The notes below the pieces were generated by a model. It made no database searches. It had not been told where the DNA came from and saw only the letters and a program-made list of their open reading frames with translations. This document shows positions 52,628 through 59,705 of a DNA stretch of 64,000 bases, in pieces (within the stretch, counting starts at the first letter, position 1; the number at the start of each line of letters is the position of its first letter). The translations under genes and the position numbers were made by a program. This stretch comes from Iodobacter sp025352645. GTDB lineage: Bacteria; Pseudomonadota; Gammaproteobacteria; Burkholderiales; Chitinibacteraceae. The stretch covers positions 1 to 64,000 of the forward strand of contig NZ_JAWQUO010000024.1 in NCBI RefSeq assembly GCF_033446605.1. The letters are read 5' to 3'.

Positions 52628-53788
52628 ATGAAAATTGTATTTCTAGTCAGAGACCTAGGCCTTGGCGGGGTAGAGCGCTGTGTGGCGCTGGTGTCGGAAG
52701 GGCTGATTGCCCGAGGTATGGATGTCAGCATTGTGATGCTGGGGGGGAGCCGTAATCTGTGGGCTGCCCGCACTGGCACGGCTAAAATCATTGATTTATC
52801 CGGCGTGTGGCAGGGCAAAAAACCGTGGACTTGGCTGGCTGGCTGGCTGGCCACTAGGCAAATTATGAAAGGCGCTGATCTCGTCATCCCCGCTACTTTT
52901 TTAATGCCGCTGTATATGGCTTATGCCGCAACACGCGGCTTAAACAATACCCGCATTATTGCGTGGGTGCATGGGCCGCTGTTTGAGCTAGACCAATTTG
53001 CCACCATGAACCCCATCCACCGCAGTGCCTGCCAGTTTATTTACCGGCGGCTTAAAGAGTTAGTCTTTGTTTCTGAGCACGCGAGAGATTCTTTAGCGCG
53101 CTGGCTGCAGCAGCCCATTACAGAGGGCTGGCGCGTTTTACCTAATTTTGTGGATGAAGGGATTGTGGATTTGGCATCTGTGGTGCATCCGCGTGGGCAA
53201 GATAAAACGCTTTGTCCACCCTACGAAAACCACGGATCGTTATCCACCCAACCATTGCAGCTCCTCTTCGTAGGGCGCATCGCCAGCGAGAAGCAACCGC
53301 ATTTATGGCTAGATACTTTAGCCAGCCTGAATCAGCGGAATGTAGCGGCCCAGCTAACCATTGTTGGGGATGGCCCGATGCAAGAATGGCTACAGAGCGA
53401 AGCAAACCAGCGCGGCCTTGCCAGCAAGGTTCGTTTTGCCGGTCATCAAAGCAATGTGAGCGGCTACTTGGCGGCTGCCGATGTACTGCTGCTCACCTCC
53501 AGCTTTGAAGGCTGCCCGCTGGTGGTGCTAGAAGCCATGCCCTTGGGTGTGGTAGTGGCATCGACCAATGCTGGCGGGGTGTACGAGCTATTTGGCCAGC
53601 GCCGCGCCGAGTTTGTAACTGACACCGCCAGCGGTGAAGCACTGGCCACGCTGATCATTAGCCAGCAACGCCCAGAATTATCCACATGGCTAAAACAGCG
53701 CGCAAAACACTACTCCGCCAGCCATATACTGCAACAATGGATGGATCTGTGTGAGCAAAGCACGATCACACCAAAACCCAAACCTTGA
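52628..53788 (+). CDS. Family 4 glycosyltransferase carrying a repeat insertion
   Basis: This 386-residue GT-B enzyme shows LVRDLGLGGVERC near the N-terminus and the family 4 donor-site block EGCPLVVLEAMPLGVVVASTNAGGVYEL (about residue 300), with LLFVGRIASEKQPH before it. Residues about 186-199 (VHPRGQDKTLCPPY) come from a 42-bp family C repeat inserted in frame at 53183-53224, in the linker between the two lobes. The gene also has a G7 run at 52741 and five TGGC units at 52832-52851. Its TGA stop is inside a family F repeat. It belongs with the flippase/GT2 cluster, and the repeats suggest it may be tolerant of, or altered by, insertions. Confidence 0.85.
   Translation: MKIVFLVRDLGLGGVERCVALVSEGLIARGMDVSIVMLGGSRNLWAARTGTAKIIDLSGVWQGKKPWTWLAGWLATRQIMKGADLVIPATFLMPLYMAYAATRGLNNTRIIAWVHGPLFELDQFATMNPIHRSACQFIYRRLKELVFVSEHARDSLARWLQQPITEGWRVLPNFVDEGIVDLASVVHPRGQDKTLCPPYENHGSLSTQPLQLLFVGRIASEKQPHLWLDTLASLNQRNVAAQLTIVGDGPMQEWLQSEANQRGLASKVRFAGHQSNVSGYLAAADVLLLTSSFEGCPLVVLEAMPLGVVVASTNAGGVYELFGQRRAEFVTDTASGEALATLIISQQRPELSTWLKQRAKHYSASHILQQWMDLCEQSTITPKPKP
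53183..53224 (+). repeat. Family C repeat inserted inside the GT4 gene
   Basis: The 42 bases beginning GTGCATCCGCGTGGGCAAGA and ending CCACCCTAC match 63843-63884 at 38 of 42 positions by hand alignment. Being 42 bases, it keeps the reading frame and adds 14 codons. Confidence 0.8.
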
Positions 53789-53922
53789 ACCACGGAGGAA
53801 AAGGAGAAAACGGAGGAGCACGGAGAAAAAATCACTGCGCAAAGCCGCTCCATGCTCAGTGGTTTACTCACAAAATAGATTTCTCCGTGTCACTCTGTGC
53901 CCTCCTTTTCCTCCGTGGTTCA
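53786..53922. repeat. Long inverted repeat, family F
   Basis: Perfect 21-base arms (TGAACCACGGAGGAAAAGGA plus one, and the complement TCCTTTTCCTCCGTGGTTCA) enclose about 95 bases that include GGAGAAA and TTTCTCC, which can pair as a second stem. The first three bases (TGA) are the stop codon of the GT4 gene. Confidence 0.75.
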
Positions 53923-53974
53923 GGAAGTGGGTTTGCTCTACATCATTTAAATTAACTGCTACTAAGAGATTTAT

Positions 53975-54820
53975 ATGCTCAGCTACCGCCACGCTTTTCA
54001 TGCCGGCAATCATGCCGATGTGCTTAAGCACTATATCCAAACGCAAATTTTGTCTTACTTTAATCAGAAAGATAAATCCTACTGGTATATCGACACGCAT
54101 TCCGGCGCGGGGGTTTACTCGCTGCGTGAGGGCTACGCCACTAAAAATGCCGAGTTTGAAAGCGGCATTGCTAGGCTGTGGAATCGTGACGATCTGCCTG
54201 AATCCATCGCCGAATATGTAGATGTAGTGCGAGCACTTAATCCCGATGGCAAGCTCACGCTTTATCCTGGCTCACCCTATGTGGCCGATCAAATCCTGCG
54301 CCCTACCGACAGATTGCGTTTATTTGAGCTGCACAGCTCAGATAGCAAACTATTGCAGGCTAACTTTGCCGAATCAGGCCGCCGCGTGGCAGTGATTGCT
54401 GGGGATGGTTTTGCAGGGATTAAAGCCGTGTTACCACCACCACCCCGCCGTGGTGTCACGCTGATTGATCCGCCTTATGAAGACAAAAATGATTACGACT
54501 ACGTGATTGATATGCTGCACGAGGCGCTCGGCCGCTTTGCCACCGGCACTTACGCCATTTGGTATCCACAATTGCAACGTGCAGAAGCTAAGCTCTTGCC
54601 CGAAGAGCTAAAAAAACTGGGAGTAAATAGCTGGCTGCACGTGGCGCTATCGGTGCAAAGCCCTTCTGCGGATGGCTTTGGCATGCACGGCAGCGGCATG
54701 TTTATCCTTAACCCACCGTGGACTTTGGCCCAAACCCTAAGAGAAACCATGCCCTATCTAGTAAAAGTATTAGGGCAAGACAAGGGCGCTAAATATATTC
54801 TGGAAGAGAAAACGGCTTAA
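53975..54820 (+). CDS. rlmJ: 23S rRNA (adenine(2030)-N6)-methyltransferase (RlmJ)
   Basis: This 281-residue SAM-dependent enzyme methylates A2030 of 23S rRNA. It begins MLSYRHAFHAGNHADVLKHY, the conserved RlmJ N-terminus, has the SAM-site block YIDTHSGAGVYSL and the catalytic LIDPPYEDKNDY (the DPPY motif, about residue 165). Length matches E. coli RlmJ. It is a single gene between two repeat-filled spacers and has no relation to the glycan cluster. Confidence 0.94.
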   Translation: MLSYRHAFHAGNHADVLKHYIQTQILSYFNQKDKSYWYIDTHSGAGVYSLREGYATKNAEFESGIARLWNRDDLPESIAEYVDVVRALNPDGKLTLYPGSPYVADQILRPTDRLRLFELHSSDSKLLQANFAESGRRVAVIAGDGFAGIKAVLPPPPRRGVTLIDPPYEDKNDYDYVIDMLHEALGRFATGTYAIWYPQLQRAEAKLLPEELKKLGVNSWLHVALSVQSPSADGFGMHGSGMFILNPPWTLAQTLRETMPYLVKVLGQDKGAKYILEEKTA

Positions 54821-55132
54821 GGGTGGCTTGGGTAGCTTTAGGCCTATCTCCATCATAATAATTCGTGGGCTGGGTGCAACCCCCATCCTATCAACTTAAG
54901 CAATATGCCATTCGTAGGGCGGGTGAAACCCGCAAGTGATGTTGAATAAATACGCGGGTTTCACCCGCCCTACGATGCTTCAATGCGTGCAATAGATAGA
55001 TCTACGTTGATCGCTTAAGGCTTAACGATCAACAGTGCTCTTAAGTTGATAGGATTGGGTGCAACCCGCCCTACGAGCCATGGATGCCATGCAATCATTT
55101 GCCGCATATCAACTAAAATCTAACCCTACCCG
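54821..55132. other. Repeat-filled spacer with three nested hairpins
   Basis: The outer arms ATCCTATCAACTTAAG (54885-54900) and CTTAAGTTGATAGGAT (55040-55055) form a perfect 16-base inverted repeat. Inside lie the 62-bp palindrome 54913-54974 and a hairpin GTTGATCG/CGATCAAC (55006-55033). GGGTGCAACCC occurs beside both outer arms. No gene was seen. Confidence 0.65.
54913..54974. repeat. 62-bp palindromic repeat (second copy)
   Basis: CGTAGGGCGGGTGAAACCCG...CGGGTTTCACCCGCCCTACG, closely matching the unit nested in the MITE at 52466-52527. Here it stands in a larger inverted repeat, not between the MITE termini. Confidence 0.8.
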
Positions 55133-55307
55133 ATGCCAAAAATCAGCACTCTTGCCAATCTAGGCCCCAAATCTGAAGCCATGCTGGCAGCAGCGGGGAT
55201 CACTTCTGTTCAAGAGATGCTAGATTTAGGTGCAATCAAAATATTTCTACAGATTAAAAAAACAACGCCTTAAGCTGCTTTACTCACTAGAAGACGCTGT
55301 TGCCTAA
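55133..55307 (+). pseudogene. TfoX C-terminal-domain gene with a frameshift in an A7 run
   Basis: From the ATG at 55133 the frame reads MPKISTLANLGPKSEAMLAA then AGITSVQEMLDLGAIKIFLQIKK, an evident TfoX-C domain (NLGPKS, AGI, LGA signatures). The frame stops at 55271 after 46 codons. If one A of the seven at 55256-55262 is removed, it continues as QRLKLLYSLEDAVA to a stop at 55305, restoring the conserved LNLLYALEGAL-like helix. This is a disrupted gene, a sequencing error in a homopolymer, or a slippage switch. Related proteins take part in competence regulation, but this stand-alone domain is not assigned to a role. Confidence 0.7.
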
Positions 55308-55371
55308 GGGTATAAAACCAGCCTGCTGCTTGTTATAGAGAGCCAGCAGCAGCTGAATATACAAGATCACA

Positions 55372-55390
55372 AATAATAATAATTCTCATT
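55372..55390 (+). promoter_or_regulatory. Fur-box-like site upstream of the bufferin sigma gene
   Basis: AATAATAATAATTCTCATT matches the Fur consensus GATAATGATAATCATTATC at about 13 of 19 positions, with both GATAAT-like halves in the first part. It lies 64 bases before the ECF sigma gene. Fur boxes of this form precede many iron-starvation sigma genes. Function is inferred only. Confidence 0.55.
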
Positions 55391-55453
55391 TGTTTTATAT
55401 CCAGAACAAAGCCATATATACTCAAACCAGCAACACTTACCACGCAGAGCACC

Positions 55454-56020
55454 ATGGCCATTTGCATAACAGACCTAGAGCCCCTTCGCGATTACCTTTA
55501 CCGCTTTGCACTATTTCAGCTGCAACACAGCAGCAGCGCCGAGGATGTCGTGCAGGAAACGCTGCTGGCAGCACTAGAAAAACCCGATTCATTTTCTGGC
55601 CAATCGTCTTTAAAAACCTGGCTAACCGGCATCTTAAAATTCAAGATTATTGATACTCAACGCCGAATTTACCGCGACCCTCTGCTAATCGCAGCGGTGG
55701 ATGGTGAGGATGATAATAGCGATTTTGATGTGTTATTTAATAAAACCGGCCACTGGGGCAGCGACGCGCCACGGCGCTGGGAAAAGCCCGAAGCCAGCTT
55801 AGAAGACAAGCAATTTTGGGCCACCTACAGCCGCTGCAGCCAGTTGATGCCCCGCCGTACTGCTATGGTATTTGCCATGCGTGAAGAGTTGGGTTTAGAA
55901 ATTGAACACATTTGTCAGCAGCTAGAGATTACCGCGACTAATTGTTCTGCCATGCTTTATCGTGCCCGCATGAGCTTACGTCTTTGCTTAGAAAAAAACT
56001 GGTTTGGAAACACACCATGA
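55454..56020 (+). CDS. ECF sigma factor of the bufferin operon
   Basis: This 188-residue sigma-70 family protein has a region 2 (RDYLYRFALFQLQHSSSAEDVVQETLLAAL...FSGQSSLKTWLTGILKFKIID, residues 12-75) and a region 4 (CSQLMPRRTAMVFAMREELGLEIEHICQQLEITATNCSAMLYRARMSLR, about 130-180). It should direct RNA polymerase to the bufferin promoter under metal stress. The ATG at 55454 was chosen over a frame at 55390. Its stop overlaps the anti-sigma gene (ATGA), the usual pairing. A Fur-like site lies upstream, so iron may set its level. Confidence 0.88.
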   Translation: MAICITDLEPLRDYLYRFALFQLQHSSSAEDVVQETLLAALEKPDSFSGQSSLKTWLTGILKFKIIDTQRRIYRDPLLIAAVDGEDDNSDFDVLFNKTGHWGSDAPRRWEKPEASLEDKQFWATYSRCSQLMPRRTAMVFAMREELGLEIEHICQQLEITATNCSAMLYRARMSLRLCLEKNWFGNTP

Positions 56021-56193
56021 TGAATTGCCGCCAAGCATCCATTTTATTATCCGCCCAGCAAGATGGCCCACTCACCTTGAGCCAACGCAGCCGCTTGCGC
56101 CTGCATTTAATGCTTTGCAATAACTGCCGAAATTTCAATCGCCAACTACACTTTATGCGTGAAGCGGCCAGAGCCCCAGCGCATTGGGAGTAA
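56017..56193 (+). CDS. Small zinc-finger anti-sigma factor (zf-HC2 type)
   Basis: The 58-residue protein begins MMNCRQASILLSAQQDGPLT and has HLMLCNNCRNFNRQL in the middle, the HxxxCxxC pattern of zinc-binding anti-sigma domains. It has no membrane helix, so it would be a cytoplasmic regulator that holds the upstream sigma factor until a signal is received. It overlaps the sigma gene by four bases and precedes the bufferin peptide gene by about 100 bases, where TGTCAT-N16-CGACTG (56217-56244) could be an ECF-type promoter. It is too short for most gene finders to treat as more than a small ORF. Confidence 0.8.
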   Translation: MMNCRQASILLSAQQDGPLTLSQRSRLRLHLMLCNNCRNFNRQLHFMREAARAPAHWE

Positions 56194-56295
56194 ATCCGCC
56201 TCATAAAAATATTTTTTGTCATAAGTTACGCGTCTGAACGACTGAGTATGCAGGTGCTCAAACAGCCCTCTCATAAATCACTTGGAGCTATACCG

Positions 56296-56565
56296 ATGAA
56301 AACTTCCCTGATGCTATCTTCCGCCCTTGCCGCCGTGATTGGCTGCGCCGCCATCAATACCGCTAGCGCTTCGCCCAGTGCCGAAGAAATGAAGAAAATG
56401 GAAAAATGCTACGGCGTCGCCAAAGCGGGCCAAAACGATTGCGCTGGCAATAGCCATGCTTGTGCCGGCATGAGCACAAAAGACATGGATAAGAGCGAAT
56501 GGAAAGCCGTTAAAAAAGGCACTTGTGAAAAAATGCAAGGCTCCTTGATGGCACCTAAGGCTTAA
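56296..56565 (+). CDS. bufA: BufA, bufferin precursor (DUF2282 family)
   Basis: This 89-residue precursor has a signal peptide (MKTSLMLSSALAAVIGCAAI...ASAS, about 1-26). The core carries four conserved cysteines: EKCYGVAKAG, QNDCAGN, HACAG and GTCEKMQG. These are the features of bufferins, ribosomal peptides whose cysteines are converted to thiooxazoles by a BufB/BufC complex and which then bind copper in the periplasm; the family is known, its role here is inferred. GGAG lies nine bases before the ATG. It is followed by bufB after 12 bases. Confidence 0.88.
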   Translation: MKTSLMLSSALAAVIGCAAINTASASPSAEEMKKMEKCYGVAKAGQNDCAGNSHACAGMSTKDMDKSEWKAVKKGTCEKMQGSLMAPKA

Positions 56566-56577
56566 GGAATCAGCATC

Positions 56578-57408
56578 ATGACCACGCTTCCCATCCAAGC
56601 TGGCCTTGGGCTTCGGTCCCCACACTTAGCCGAAGTTCTTGCCACTCGCCCCAAGGTGGCTTGGTGGGAAGTCCATAGCGAAAACTATTTTGGCGGCGGT
56701 GCAGCCCCTGCCACTTTAGAAAAAATTCGCCAAGATTATCCCATCAGCCTACATGGCGTAGGGCTTGGGCTGGGCAATGCCGAGCCCCCCGATGAGCGCC
56801 ATTTACAGCAACTAGCAGAGCTTGCCGAGCGCATTGCTCCCGCCGCTATTTCAGAGCATTTAGCATGGAATCGCTTTGGTGATGTTTGGTTTAATGATCT
56901 CTTACCCGTGCCGCGCTATGCCGGTGTGATCGACACCCTCTGCAGCCATATCGATCAGGTACAAAGCCGCTTAAAGCGCATTATCTTGCTAGAAAATGTC
57001 TCCAGCTATATCGCCTTTAGCGATGAAATGCTCAGCGAGGCCGAGCTATTAGCCGAGCTAGTAGCGCGCACTGGCTGCGGCCTATTGCTAGACGTGAATA
57101 ATATGCACGTCAATCAGCTTAACCATGGCATTGATGCTAGAGCCGAGCTGGCACGCTTGCCGCTACACCGCGTTGCCGAAATCCACGTGGCGGGCTTTGA
57201 ATACTGCGATGGCCTAGTGATTGATACCCATGGTGCGCCGGTTTGCAATGCGGTTTGGAAACTACTGGAAGACGCGCTTAAACTAACCGGCCCCAAACCC
57301 GTACTGCTTGAACGCGATACCAATCTGCCATCGCTGGCGGGCTTGCTTGATGAATACGGCGTGTTGCAAGGCCAAATCGCCAAACAATCGCTAGAGGCAT
57401 TAGTATGA
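56578..57408 (+). CDS. bufB: BufB, MNIO-type iron enzyme (DUF692)
   Basis: This 276-residue TIM-barrel enzyme has the DUF692 metal ligands in SLHGVGLGLG, ISEHLAWNRFG, LENVSSYIAF, DVNNMHVN and EIHVAGFEY. Multinuclear non-haem iron oxidative enzymes (MNIOs) of this type oxidise peptide cysteines; the partner BufC (next gene, overlapping ATGA) binds the precursor. It should act in the cytoplasm on BufA before export. It is the second gene of the bufA-bufB-bufC-doxX block. Confidence 0.93.
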   Translation: MTTLPIQAGLGLRSPHLAEVLATRPKVAWWEVHSENYFGGGAAPATLEKIRQDYPISLHGVGLGLGNAEPPDERHLQQLAELAERIAPAAISEHLAWNRFGDVWFNDLLPVPRYAGVIDTLCSHIDQVQSRLKRIILLENVSSYIAFSDEMLSEAELLAELVARTGCGLLLDVNNMHVNQLNHGIDARAELARLPLHRVAEIHVAGFEYCDGLVIDTHGAPVCNAVWKLLEDALKLTGPKPVLLERDTNLPSLAGLLDEYGVLQGQIAKQSLEALV

Positions 57409-58121
57409 ACTACGCTAATGCATTAAAAAATTTCAGCCAAATCTTTAAACAGCCTCATTATCTACCCAGCATTATTACGGTCCAAAGCCAGCCCTATTTA
57501 GATGTTTATCGCAATAATGTATTAGCTAATCGTAGTGCTAATTTAGCCAGCAGCTATCCTACTATCGTGCAATTAGTAGGCGGTGAATTCTTTACAGCCT
57601 TGGCGAGCGAATATATCGCCGAAACGTCGGCAACATCAGGCAATTTGCATGACGATGGCGTTGATTTTCCGGCTTTTTTAAGCGTTTTCCCCCACGTGGC
57701 CGATCTGCCCTATTTAAGCGATGTGGCCAGATTAGATTGGGCAATTCACCAAGCGCATTACAGCATTGATCTGGCCCCAATCGATATCAGCCAATTGCAA
57801 TCCTATACACCTGAGCAATTTGGGCAATTAAAACTGCTATTGCATCCAGCCTGTGCCGTCATTCGATCCGCATCATGGCCGATTTACCAAATTTTAATGA
57901 TGCACCACGGCGAAAGCCCCGCAGACCTGCAATCAGGTGGTGAGCAAGCTTGGGTATGGCGGGATCATTGGCAAACTATATCAAGCAGCGATGCGCTATT
58001 TTTAGAGCACTTATTGGCGGGCGATTGTATCGAAACGGCGATGCTGGCTAGCCATGATGACAGCAGTCCCATCTTGGCCCAGTTATTTAACCGTGGCTTG
58101 GTTTACCAAATACACAGATAA
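57405..58121 (+). CDS. bufC: BufC, MNIO partner protein (DUF2063)
   Basis: This 238-residue DUF2063 protein begins with YANALKNFSQIFKQP and has YLDVYRNNVLANRSANLASSYPTIVQLVG, the conserved N-terminal helical domain, and DVARLDWAIHQAHYS, which binds the enzyme. It recruits the BufA precursor to BufB. Its ATG overlaps the bufB stop. A DoxX gene follows. Confidence 0.9.
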   Translation: MNYANALKNFSQIFKQPHYLPSIITVQSQPYLDVYRNNVLANRSANLASSYPTIVQLVGGEFFTALASEYIAETSATSGNLHDDGVDFPAFLSVFPHVADLPYLSDVARLDWAIHQAHYSIDLAPIDISQLQSYTPEQFGQLKLLLHPACAVIRSASWPIYQILMMHHGESPADLQSGGEQAWVWRDHWQTISSSDALFLEHLLAGDCIETAMLASHDDSSPILAQLFNRGLVYQIHR

Positions 58122-58146
58122 ACCTCTTTTATCAAAGGTGATTCAA

Positions 58147-58608
58147 ATGAAAAAACAACTATGCCAGCTCTACGGCAGCTATCGCTGCGCTGAAAAACTA
58201 TGTCTTGCCCATATCGCACCGCTCTTTAACTTAGGCTTACGCATTTATCTAGCACAGGTGTTTTTTATGTCTGGCCTAACTAAAATCCGTAATTGGGACG
58301 GCACTTTATTTTTATTTAATTTTGAATACCAAGTTCCTATTATTCCACCAGAAATAGCCGCAATCATGGGTACGGGTGGTGAGCTATTGCTGCCGCTGTT
58401 ATTAATTAGCGGCACGCTAGGGCGATTTGCTGCAGCAGGGCTATTTATACTTAATGCCGTTGCAGTCATTTCATATCCTGCCTTACTGCCTATTGCACTT
58501 AAAGATCATTATCTATGGGGAGTATTACTCATGGTATTGGCGATATATGGCGCAGGAAAATGGTCGGTAGATGAATACTTAAATCGGCGCTATTGCTTAA
58601 ATAGCTAA
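58147..58608 (+). CDS. DoxX-family membrane protein
   Basis: This 153-residue protein has four membrane helices and begins after an N-terminal stretch with MKKQLCQLYGSYRCAEKLCLAH; the core shows LRIYLAQVFFMSGLTKIRNW and MGTGGELLLPLLLISG, typical of DoxX. DoxX proteins are often last in DUF692/bufferin operons (gigT in the gold-induced gig clusters). Its role may be quinone- or stress-linked. AAGGTG lies before the ATG. The operon ends in a repeat-rich spacer. Confidence 0.82.
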   Translation: MKKQLCQLYGSYRCAEKLCLAHIAPLFNLGLRIYLAQVFFMSGLTKIRNWDGTLFLFNFEYQVPIIPPEIAAIMGTGGELLLPLLLISGTLGRFAAAGLFILNAVAVISYPALLPIALKDHYLWGVLLMVLAIYGAGKWSVDEYLNRRYCLNS

Positions 58609-58625
58609 GGGCGCTCTGATTAAAT

Positions 58626-58694
58626 CGTCATCCCCGAATGGCTTAATCGGGGATCCAGCGCAAACATTGGATTCCCACCTACCCAAGAATGACG
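58626..58694. repeat. Dispersed palindromic repeat, family E
   Basis: CGTCATCCCCGAATGGCTTA ... AAGAATGACG with inner GGGGATCCAGCG and TGGATTCCCACC; second copy at 15631-15708. It follows the bufferin operon and may end its transcript. Confidence 0.6.
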
Positions 58695-58860
58695 AAACTG
58701 AATAAATCAGTATTTCCCCAAAGCTAAAATAATGCCTCTTTAACTTGTCATTATTTTTTACCAAAAATAACACAGCGCTAGTCTGTTAAAGCTGCTTGTT
58801 CAGTGGCTTTGCACTGCATTTTTGTCTAGATTTAAAGCCAAGAGTGGTGAGGACAAAATC

Positions 58861-59619
58861 ATGCAAGCAACACAATGGCACTTACTTGTTATTGCTGCAG
58901 TAGGCTTAATCGGCAGCGCGCACAGCTTAGCTACGCCACTAGAGATTCTCGTTGAAAATGCTGCAGAACCTTTCTCCAGAGCCAATGGCACGGGCTACGC
59001 CAATGATTTGGTTGTTGCCGCCTTTGCTGCGGTGGGTATCGATGCAAAGCTCAAAGTAGTACCGTACTCCCGCTGCAAAAACATGGTGCTAGATGCCAAA
59101 GCCATCGCTTGTTTTAATATGGCTTGGGAGCCTGCGATGGCTGGTAAAATTAAATTTCCTAAGGTGCCACTCTATACCGTTACGCCCATTTATTTTCAAA
59201 ATAAAACCCACCCGCTAAACGCTAAAAGTGAAGCCGAATTAAGCGTAGGCTTGAAAATTGGCGTAGTAAATGGCTATGAATATCCACCAAGTGCAAGTCA
59301 ATTACCTAAACGCGGCATTATTTTTGTGCAAGGTAAAAGCGAGCAAATCAATTTAAAACAACTCGCTCATGGCAGCCTTAATGCGGCCTTAGTGATGGCC
59401 AACGAAATACAAACTCCGCAGTATTGGGCCGAAAATGCCGGCGTTGCCAGCCAAGTTGAAACCACTTTTTTTAGCAGCAAACAAGATGTATTTATTGGTT
59501 TTAGTCTGCATCATCCCAAAGGCTTATGGGCATTAAAGAAATTTGAAGAGGGCTATAAAGCCATTAGTGATAATGAAAAAATAAAACAAATAAAAGCCAA
59601 ATGGCTGCCTCAAAAATAA
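58861..59619 (+). CDS. Periplasmic solute-binding protein (SBP_bac_3 type)
   Basis: This 252-residue protein has a signal peptide (MQATQWHLLVIAAVGLIGSAHS) and a mature part similar to the amino-acid-binding family (LEILVENAAEPFSRANGTGYANDLV, VVPYSRCKNMVLDAKAIACFNM). No transporter genes are adjacent. The ATG at 58861 was chosen over a frame to 58822 because GAGG lies just upstream. It is the second protein of this class in the window and is followed by a clear terminator. Confidence 0.75.
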   Translation: MQATQWHLLVIAAVGLIGSAHSLATPLEILVENAAEPFSRANGTGYANDLVVAAFAAVGIDAKLKVVPYSRCKNMVLDAKAIACFNMAWEPAMAGKIKFPKVPLYTVTPIYFQNKTHPLNAKSEAELSVGLKIGVVNGYEYPPSASQLPKRGIIFVQGKSEQINLKQLAHGSLNAALVMANEIQTPQYWAENAGVASQVETTFFSSKQDVFIGFSLHHPKGLWALKKFEEGYKAISDNEKIKQIKAKWLPQK

Positions 59620-59649
59620 GCCGAAACAAACGCGCAGATTTCGGCTTTT
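59619..59649 (+). terminator. Rho-independent terminator of the solute-binding protein gene
   Basis: AGCCGAAA and TTTCGGCT form an 8-bp stem followed by TTT, starting in the stop codon of the gene. Confidence 0.85.
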
Positions 59650-59705
59650 AAGGGTTTGATTAACAGCTTGCGCGCAATCGTGAATCAAACGTCAACGGCT
59701 ATAAG

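Noticed and set aside
54901..54980. CRISPR repeat
   Set aside because: The GGGTGAAACCC arms are dispersed palindromes at two sites, with no regular spacers and no cas genes.
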